The notes beneath the pieces were generated by a model. It did not search any database. It had not been told where the DNA came from and worked only from the letters and a program-made list of their open reading frames with translations. Of a stretch of DNA of 10,672 nt, positions 6,742 through 10,672 are shown one piece after another (position 1 is the stretch's first letter; each line of letters starts with the position of its first letter). Position numbers and translations under genes: made by a program. Source of the stretch: Phycisphaerae bacterium (lineage in GTDB: Bacteria > Planctomycetota > Phycisphaerae > UBA1845 > Fen-1342); contig JAGVEP010000481.1 of assembly GCA_020058145.1 (NCBI GenBank), positions 1 through 10,672 of the forward strand, written 5' to 3'.

Positions 6742-6775
6742 GGGGTCCTAGCCGGCCCGAAAAGCCGGCAGCCCC
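6742..6775 (-). promoter_or_regulatory. hairpin in the rpsL 5' leader
   Basis: In the predicted 50-nt leader, GCCGGC (6769-6764) and GCCGGC (6756-6751) flank TTTTCGG, and outer GGGG (6775-6772) can pair with CCCC (6745-6742) across an internal loop. It could be an autoregulatory or stabilising structure; no T-run follows, so it is not a terminator on this strand. The function is inferred from position. Confidence 0.45.
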
Positions 6776-6778
6776 GCT

Positions 6779-6806
6779 AGTATAGCAGCAGGGGGCGGTG
6801 TGCCAA
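6779..6806 (-). promoter_or_regulatory. extended -10 promoter of the rpsL-rpsG operon
   Basis: On the minus strand TTGGCA (-35, 6806-6801) and TATACT (-10, 6784-6779) are 16 bp apart, and TGC directly precedes the -10, giving an extended -10 element. The expected start of transcription is near 6772. It lies in the gap between the ASCH gene and rpsL, so rpsL need not depend on upstream transcription. Confidence 0.7.
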
Positions 6807-6832
6807 GCCCCCCGACCGAAAAGTTTGCGGCC

Positions 6833-7231
6833 CTAATCCCCGAGCACTAGCCACCCGGTCCCGAACTGGCGCGGAACCGCCAGGTCGGGCGGCGGTCGAA
6901 CCAATGAACCCAGCCCGATGAGCACGCCGTAGCGACAACGGCGCTTCTGCGCCCAATAGGTCGCTGGGGCCTGGACGCGGCGGCTGTAACGGCGCTGGAG
7001 CTGGTCGAGCCTCCGGGCTGTCAGATTGCCAACCTCTTTTACCGACGTGACTTCCGTGCTTCCAACCAGCCCGCCGCCGGTGCGTTTGAAATGAACGACG
7101 TCTCCGACGGCGATCCGGCCGAATGGCGAGCGGCGACTCCGGTAGAACCGCGTCTCTATGCGCTTCTCGCCGCGCAACAACGCCGGAACGATTTCCGGGC
7201 AGACGATGGCGACGTGCGTGCGGCGGGGCAT
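6833..7231 (-). CDS. ASCH/PUA-like domain protein
   Basis: The 132-aa product has features of the ASCH fold, a PUA-related beta-barrel found in RNA-binding and nucleoside-modifying proteins: an ALLRGEKRIETRFY motif (residues 18-30, with the Lys and Glu/Arg typical of the family), GRIAVGDVVHFKR (38-50) and a closing strand region (YGVLIGLGSL, 101-110). It is basic, in line with nucleic-acid binding. The ATG at 7231 begins just before the first conserved strand; the same frame stays open to 7405, but that extension would run through a perfect hairpin and is not protein-like. No good Shine-Dalgarno site precedes 7231. The gene lies directly upstream of the rpsL promoter on the same strand with no terminator between, so its transcript may read into rpsL. 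The exact substrate is unknown. Confidence 0.7.
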   Translation of the reverse strand: MPRRTHVAIVCPEIVPALLRGEKRIETRFYRSRRSPFGRIAVGDVVHFKRTGGGLVGSTEVTSVKEVGNLTARRLDQLQRRYSRRVQAPATYWAQKRRCRYGVLIGLGSLVRPPPDLAVPRQFGTGWLVLGD

Positions 7232-7331
7232 GAGGTGCTCGAAAGCCAGGCGCAATGGATATCGTAGTTTGGATCGGAATCCGGGAGTACGGGCGATCAC
7301 CCCTGTTCGGGCAAGCGGACCACGCCGCCGG

Positions 7332-7374
7332 AAAAAACGCGAACCCGCGCTGTCATCCGAGACAGCGCGGGTTC
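7332..7374 (-). terminator. strong minus-strand terminator upstream of the ASCH gene
   Basis: A perfect 14-bp inverted repeat (GAACCCGCGCTGTC at 7341-7354, complement at 7361-7374, 6-nt loop) is followed on the minus strand by GCG and six T residues (7337-7332). It lies between divergent starts. It therefore stops leftward transcription coming from beneath the lipoprotein gene, or acts as an attenuator in a long ASCH leader. The rest of this 299-bp gap (7232-7530) holds only the lipoprotein promoter. Confidence 0.75.
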
Positions 7375-7496
7375 CTGAAGGGGGACACGACAGCTTCCAC
7401 CACAATGATTCAATTCATTCCTAAAGCGGTCACGGAATCTCGCGCAGATTCCTGCAAATTGTGCGCGGCGCGGGTCGCCCAGTGGCCGCATCCGGC

Positions 7497-7524
7497 TTGC
7501 AATCCCCCGCTGCGCATTTATTAT
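7497..7524 (+). promoter_or_regulatory. promoter of the lipoprotein gene
   Basis: TTGCAA (-35, 7497-7502) and TATTAT (-10, 7519-7524) are 16 bp apart. The predicted +1, about 7530-7532, falls on the ATG at 7531, and no ribosome binding site is present, which suggests a leaderless mRNA. Confidence 0.5.
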
Positions 7525-7530
7525 CGCGGT

Positions 7531-8292
7531 ATGGCGAGCCGCACTTCGCAAAATCCGCGACGTAATCTCACGCCTCGACTCGCGGAACATGCCTCGATTC
7601 GCGGGGCGGTAGTCGCCGCGCTGGCTATATTGGTGGCGATAACGCTCCCCGGCTGCCAGGCTCCGGTGCCGCCGTCGGGTCCGACGCAGATCGTGCTACA
7701 CGTTCCCGACTATGACGCGTTCGTGGACGCCTCGCTTTCGGTCCTGCGGCGGTACGAATTCACGCCGGACCGTGTGGATCGCAGTCACGGGCTGATCATC
7801 TCGCAGCCGACGACGAGCGGGCAGTGGTTCGAGTGGTGGCGTGTCGACTCGCTGGGCGGATATCAAACCCTGGAATCCAGTCTGCACACGACGCGGCGGA
7901 TTGTCACGGTCAACATCCAGCCGGTGTCGGCGGGCGAGGATCGGGCGGGCGAATCACGGGAGGGCGGATTACAGGAGGGCGGATTGCGGGAGGGAGGATT
8001 ACGGGCGGGCGAATCGCGGGAAGGCGAGGCTCCTGCCGAGCCGCCCACCGGCGGCACTTTCCGCGTGACGGTCCAAGTGAACAAGTCGCGGTTCAGCGCA
8101 CCCGAGCGCCAGGTCACGACGCCGTCGGGGGCGCTCGTGCTCTACAGTGCAAAGACTCCGACGACGGAGGGCTTGGCTGGCCCGCAGAGCCGAGGCCTGC
8201 ACTGGGTGCCGCTGGGGCGCGACGGTCTGCTCGAGTCGTTCTTCCTCGGCAAGCTGGCCGATGCGCTGCCGGACGTCGAACCGGCGGAGTAG
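7531..8292 (+). CDS. predicted lipoprotein with pentapeptide-repeat insert
   Basis: The 253-aa product starts with a long basic n-region, then a hydrophobic core ending in a lipobox (VAITLPGC, Cys42), so it should be lipidated and exported. Residues 51-130 form a first conserved-looking part (IVLHVPDYDAFVDASLSVLR, GQWFEWWR, YQTLESS), residues 175-250 a second (GTFRVTVQVNKSRFSAPERQ, LHWVPLGRDGLLESFFLGKL). Between them, residues 135-166 are low-complexity five-residue repeats (GESRE, GGLQE, GGLRE, GGLRA) encoded by a 15-bp minisatellite and ending GEAPAEPP. I do not recognise the family. The two flanking parts together resemble one small alpha/beta domain interrupted by the repeat, which is inference. 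The ATG at 7531 is chosen for the signal peptide and the promoter placement. It converges with the next gene, 28 bp apart. Confidence 0.75.
   Translation: MASRTSQNPRRNLTPRLAEHASIRGAVVAALAILVAITLPGCQAPVPPSGPTQIVLHVPDYDAFVDASLSVLRRYEFTPDRVDRSHGLIISQPTTSGQWFEWWRVDSLGGYQTLESSLHTTRRIVTVNIQPVSAGEDRAGESREGGLQEGGLREGGLRAGESREGEAPAEPPTGGTFRVTVQVNKSRFSAPERQVTTPSGALVLYSAKTPTTEGLAGPQSRGLHWVPLGRDGLLESFFLGKLADALPDVEPAE
7932..8030 (+). repeat. 15-bp coding minisatellite, six full units plus a partial
   Basis: Units start at 7932, 7947, 7962, 7977, 7992 and 8007, with a degenerate seventh from 8022. The core is GGGCGGATTRCGGGA with variants (GGGCGAATCRCGGGA). The 15-bp length keeps frame, so copy number can change without breaking the lipoprotein gene. 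It merges into GGCGAGGCTCCTGCCGAG, encoding GEAPAE. Confidence 0.9.
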
Positions 8293-8320
8293 CCGTGCCC
8301 CAGCCGTCCGCGGCGCGGTC

Positions 8321-8977
8321 CTACCGCCGCCGCAGGCAGACGAGCAGCGCGAGCGATGTCAGCGTCAACGGTTCGGGGATCCCGAAGTTGTCGAACGTCG
8401 CGTTGCCGTATCCGCCGAGGCCGATCATGTCGCCGCCGGCCGGGATATTGCCACGAGTCAGAGTGTCTTCGGCGATTCCGTTCATGTCGCGGTCAACGTT
8501 GAGCGTGATGTCGGTGCCACTCACCACGGTCCAGATGCGGGCGGAGGTGAAAGGCGTGACGTCGACGAAGTAGTTGCCGCCGGTCATTCCTGGCCACGCG
8601 CCGCCGTTGTTACCTTGATAGAAGAACACGCGCTCGAAGTCGCCATTCCCGTTGTTGTCCTGGACCTTGATGAAGAGGTTCTGGCCTGAGTTCAGGTACC
8701 GGGAGACCAGCGCCGCGTAAACGACGCGCGCGCTACCCAAGTAGTACACGTCGGCCTGGACGGTCGGCTGGGTCGAGTGGAAGTCGTTGAACGTCATCAG
8801 CTCATTAGTAGCGGTGGCCGCGCTGCGGGCCTGCTGATTCTCGATTCGCCAATCTCCGACCTGCTCGGTCCAATTCGGCCCCATGTTGGTGCCGTCTGGG
8901 CGGTTAAAGTCATCGGACTGGGCATACGCGAGGCCGCAGGCCGCCAAGCCCGCTACGAGAATAAGTGTGAGCTTCAT
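8321..8977 (-). CDS. secreted protein with PEP-CTERM-like sorting signal
   Basis: The 218-aa product has a signal peptide (MKLTLILVAGLAACGLAYA, cut before Gln20), then a beta-rich body beginning DDFNRPDGTNMGPNWTEQVG, of the type found at the start of many planctomycete secreted proteins. Two D/N-rich loops, DNNGNGDFE (107-115) and DRDMNGIAED (162-171), resemble calcium-binding EF-hand or dockerin loops. The C-terminus is PEP (201-203), a short hydrophobic stretch and RRR, the layout of a PEP-CTERM signal recognised by exosortase. The hydrophobic part is short and holds a cysteine (214). No exosortase gene is in the window. The ATG has GGGAG seven bases upstream. Its function is probably extracellular or surface-attached; the body shares only general features with LamG-like domains. 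Confidence 0.8.
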   Translation of the reverse strand: MKLTLILVAGLAACGLAYAQSDDFNRPDGTNMGPNWTEQVGDWRIENQQARSAATATNELMTFNDFHSTQPTVQADVYYLGSARVVYAALVSRYLNSGQNLFIKVQDNNGNGDFERVFFYQGNNGGAWPGMTGGNYFVDVTPFTSARIWTVVSGTDITLNVDRDMNGIAEDTLTRGNIPAGGDMIGLGGYGNATFDNFGIPEPLTLTSLALLVCLRRR

Positions 8978-9277
8978 CTGAGCGCTCCCGGTGGTGAAGT
9001 GCGCCGCGTGCCCGCACGGCTTCCCCGATGGTTGCCTCTCCTCTCGGGCCGCTGCGCGGCGGGTCCGATCCGATAGCCCGCCACCTAACTTCTAGTAACC
9101 GGTTTCGCCGAAAGTCAACCTTTGATGGCTGAAAAAAACTGACGTCGTCACGACAAGCCCGCTGCGTTTATCGGACGTAAGAAACGGACCGACGCAGAAC
9201 CTTCTACGTGCGACGGTTCCGCACCCCTTTTACCGCCCCTGCCTCCGCGCCTCCGTCCGTGCGGGCCTTCCTTCCCC
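8978..9277. other. intergenic region between scpB and the PEP-CTERM gene
   Basis: This 300-bp gap lies between two minus-strand genes. TTGACT (9118-9113) with TACTAG (9097-9092), 15 bp apart, is a possible but poorly spaced promoter for the secreted protein. An 8-bp palindrome AACCGGTT lies between them at 9097-9104. A T-tract at 9138-9132 follows a small hairpin and may end scpB transcription. No open frame of interest and no RNA gene are seen. Confidence 0.4.
9132..9154 (-). terminator. possible weak terminator after scpB
   Basis: On the minus strand GTCG-TGA-CGAC (9154-9144) precedes GTCAG and seven T residues (9138-9132). The stem is only four base pairs plus a wobble, so the T-run is the main support. 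It lies about 120 bp beyond the scpB stop. Confidence 0.3.
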
Positions 9278-10069
9278 TTACGCGCCGATCGCCACCGGAA
9301 TCTCGCGCTGCAAATCGCCTGCCGGGTCCACGGTCTTGGCGGGTCGCGCTTCCGGCTGCCGCAACGCCAGCGACTCTATCGGCGGCAGGTCGTCGAGGTC
9401 GGCCAGACCGAGGACATCCAGAAACTTGCGCGTCGTGCCGTACAGCAGGGGACGGCCGACCATATCCGCCCGGCCCACGATCTTGACGAGCCCCATCTCG
9501 CGCAGCCGGTTGAGCACCTCGCTGCCCGCGACGCCGCGGATGGCCTCAATCTCCGCGCGGATAACCGGCTGCTTGTACGCGACAATCGACAGCGTTTCGA
9601 GCGCCGCCGCGCTCAGCCGCGTCTGAGCCTGCGCCTTGTTCAGCCGGGCCACCCAGGGCTGGAACGTCGGCAGCGTCAGCATCTGGTAGCCGCGGGCGAT
9701 CTCCTCGATGCGGAACGAGAGACCGGCGGCCTTGTATTTGTCGTTCAAATCGCAAATCAGCAGGCGTACCTGGGTGATCGAGCCGACACCGGCGAGTTCA
9801 CCGAGGCGCGCCGCGCTCAACGGCGTGTCCGCCGAAAAGAGCAGAGCTTCGATGATTTGCGCCGGCTGCGCTGCGTCACGCGTGGCGTGCGCGAGGACGA
9901 CCGCGAGCAGCGCCTCGTCGGGCGGCGCGCTGGTCAGCAACTCGTCACTGCCGCCGACGCCGACATCGCCGGGAGTGTCGGCGACCTCTTCCAGCAGCAG
10001 GGATTCTCGGATGTCCGCCGTAGCAACGGCTGCACCCCCGCCAGTCGCGTGATACTCATCGCGATCCAT
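9278..10069 (-). CDS. scpB: segregation and condensation protein B (ScpB)
   Basis: ScpB is the winged-helix kleisin-interacting subunit of the SMC-ScpA-ScpB condensin, needed for chromosome segregation. The 263-aa product has the first winged helix at about 70-135 (QIIEALLFSADTPLSAARLG, RGYQMLTLPTFQPWV) and the second at about 150-224 (LSAAALETLSIVAYKQPVIR, EIEAIRGVAGSEVLNRLREM, GRPLLYGTTRKFLDVLGL). The first 68 residues are a low-complexity, fairly acidic N-terminal extension, and a proline- and charge-containing tail of about 35 residues follows the core, so it is longer than typical ScpB (about 200). GAGG seven bases upstream (10080-10077) fixes the ATG at 10069. ScpA, its usual operon partner, is not adjacent upstream. 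Confidence 0.93.
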   Translation of the reverse strand: MDRDEYHATGGGAAVATADIRESLLLEEVADTPGDVGVGGSDELLTSAPPDEALLAVVLAHATRDAAQPAQIIEALLFSADTPLSAARLGELAGVGSITQVRLLICDLNDKYKAAGLSFRIEEIARGYQMLTLPTFQPWVARLNKAQAQTRLSAAALETLSIVAYKQPVIRAEIEAIRGVAGSEVLNRLREMGLVKIVGRADMVGRPLLYGTTRKFLDVLGLADLDDLPPIESLALRQPEARPAKTVDPAGDLQREIPVAIGA

Positions 10070-10074
10070 CGCGG

Positions 10075-10080
10075 CACCTC
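10075..10080 (-). promoter_or_regulatory. ribosome binding site deciding the scpB start
   Basis: GAGGTG on the minus strand has its GAGG seven bases before the ATG at 10069. The same frame is open up to 10273, but no other start there has such a site, and the extension has no family resemblance. Confidence 0.65.
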
Positions 10081-10231
10081 GCCGTCCGTGACAATGTCGC
10101 ACCTCGCACGAAACCGAAATCAGCTTAGCCAGTTGGCGGTTGGATGTCCAGGGGCCGGCGCGGATTCGTGGCCGCTCCGGTCCGTGGCAGTTCCGGCGTG
10201 GCATGTTCACCCGAGCCGCGAGCGCCAGCAA

Positions 10232-10259
10232 GCGCTGTAGCGCCCGACCTCCGTGTCGG
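10232..10259. repeat. dyad pair in the gap upstream of scpB
   Basis: GCGCTGTAGCGC (10232-10243) is directly followed by CCGAC-CTCCGT-GTCGG (10244-10259). The string TGTAGCG followed by CCGACCTCCGTGTCGGACG resembles a dispersed hairpin I recall from planctomycete intergenic DNA; this is from memory, not a search. It lies 14 bp beyond the GxxExxY stop, so it may also act in transcript ending, although no T-run follows. The rest of the 203-bp gap (10070-10272) shows nothing else. Confidence 0.5.
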
Positions 10260-10272
10260 ACGTCTTGGTTCA

Positions 10273-10672
10273 CTATTTCTCGTCACTTTGCGCGATGGGT
10301 TCGCGCTCCGGTTCGGATTTGTCCGCAGATTTCGCAGATTTCGCAGATGAAGAGCGGATTAGGCGCTTGTACTGGAGAGACTCGGCGCCAAAGTTGAGGA
10401 GCAAGCCCACTTCCAGGCCCGTCGCCTTCAGGTAATTGATCACCTGGGCTTCATGCGCGCTCGTCAACGCGCTCACGGCCTTCAACTCGATGATCACGGA
10501 CTCGAAGCAGACGAAGTCGGCACGGTAGTAACAGGCGAGCCGTTGGCCCTTGTAGGACACGGGCAGGTCCACTTCGCGCCGGTGAGGGACGCCGCGGGCC
10601 ACCAGCTCCTGGGCCAGGGCCTCCAGGTAAACCGTTTCGAGAAAGCCGCAGCCAAGCTCACGATGAACCTCC
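10273..10672 (-). CDS. GxxExxY protein, PD-(D/E)XK-type fold (N-terminus outside window)
   Basis: The frame runs off the right edge; 132 residues are visible and about 15-20 N-terminal residues are missing. The name-giving motif is present as GFLETVY within ELGCGFLETVYLEALAQEL (10647-10627 for the motif). YRADFVCFESVIIELKAV follows, with Asp52, Glu62 and Lys64 (visible numbering) in the D...ExK arrangement of PD-(D/E)XK nucleases. HEAQVINYLKATG and GLLLNFG complete the family core. The biological role of GxxExxY proteins is not established. The last 25 or so residues (SSSAKSAKSADKS and a charged tail) lie beyond the family core and come partly from a 9-bp DNA repeat. A GTG at 10602 is an internal codon, not the start. 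Confidence 0.9.
   Translation of the reverse strand, partial: EVHRELGCGFLETVYLEALAQELVARGVPHRREVDLPVSYKGQRLACYYRADFVCFESVIIELKAVSALTSAHEAQVINYLKATGLEVGLLLNFGAESLQYKRLIRSSSAKSAKSADKSEPEREPIAQSDEK
10324..10347. repeat. 9-bp tandem repeat in the GxxExxY C-terminus
   Basis: CGCAGATTT is repeated at 10324-10332 (first base C), 10333-10341 and 10342-10350 (last two bases differ). It encodes the SAKSAKSAD stretch on the minus strand, after the end of the conserved domain. Confidence 0.75.

Noticed and set aside
7232..7405. Upstream extension of the ASCH protein
   Set aside because: It would have to translate through a perfect terminator hairpin and gives a non-conserved, arginine-rich stretch.
8305..8335. 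GCGGCG / CGCCGC dyad between the convergent genes
   Set aside because: It largely reflects the arginine codons at the C-terminus of the PEP-CTERM protein and has no T-run, so I do not call it a terminator.
7824..8573. Plus-strand frame with GGRITGGRIAGG repeats
   Set aside because: It is another reading frame of the same 15-bp minisatellite; the lipoprotein frame has the signal peptide and promoter.
10070..10273. Upstream extension of scpB
   Set aside because: It lacks a ribosome site, has Arg/His-rich sequence unlike ScpB, and covers the dispersed hairpin.

Overview
The window is GC-rich and every recognisable gene is bacterial. The combination points to a planctomycete, probably of the Phycisphaerae type: a NfeD-like protease plus FloA flotillin pair, a secreted protein with a C-terminal PEP-CTERM-like signal, a GxxExxY protein, several dispersed GTAGC-capped hairpins, and genes of which some have clear Shine-Dalgarno sites and others none. 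This lineage call is an inference from gene content, not a database match.

Layout, left to right. 1-2929 (minus) is a membrane-domain operon: nfeD-like protease, then floA, then a small membrane protein that overlaps floA by 4 bp and runs off the left edge. 2930-3194 is a divergent control region. 3195-3677 (plus) is an orphan cysteine- and tyrosine-rich protein followed by two strong hairpin terminators. 3806-4990 (minus) is a membrane-anchored N-acetylmuramoyl-L-alanine amidase. 5140-5547 (plus) is the ribosome silencing factor rsfS, transcribed divergently from the amidase. 5548-5837 lies between convergent genes and holds a duplicated 69-bp unit carrying two copies of the terminator behind rpsG. 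5838-6721 (minus) is rpsL-rpsG with a strong extended -10 promoter and a hairpin leader; no fusA or tuf follows. 6833-7231 (minus) is an ASCH-domain protein. 7531-8292 (plus) is a lipoprotein with a coding 15-bp minisatellite. 8321-8977 (minus) is the secreted PEP-CTERM-like protein. 9278-10069 (minus) is scpB. 10273-10672 (minus) is a GxxExxY protein whose N-terminus lies beyond the right edge.

Functionally the window mixes housekeeping (translation: rpsL, rpsG, rsfS; chromosome segregation: scpB; cell wall: amidase; membrane microdomains: nfeD/floA) with lineage-specific accessory genes. I do not see a new defence system, CRISPR array, prophage or transposon. The more unusual signals are small: arginine at S12 position 88 (a classical streptomycin-resistance position), an internally duplicated terminator behind the ribosomal operon, two promoters whose predicted +1 falls on the start codon (likely leaderless mRNAs), a pentapeptide-coding minisatellite in a lipoprotein, and an orphan seven-cysteine protein.
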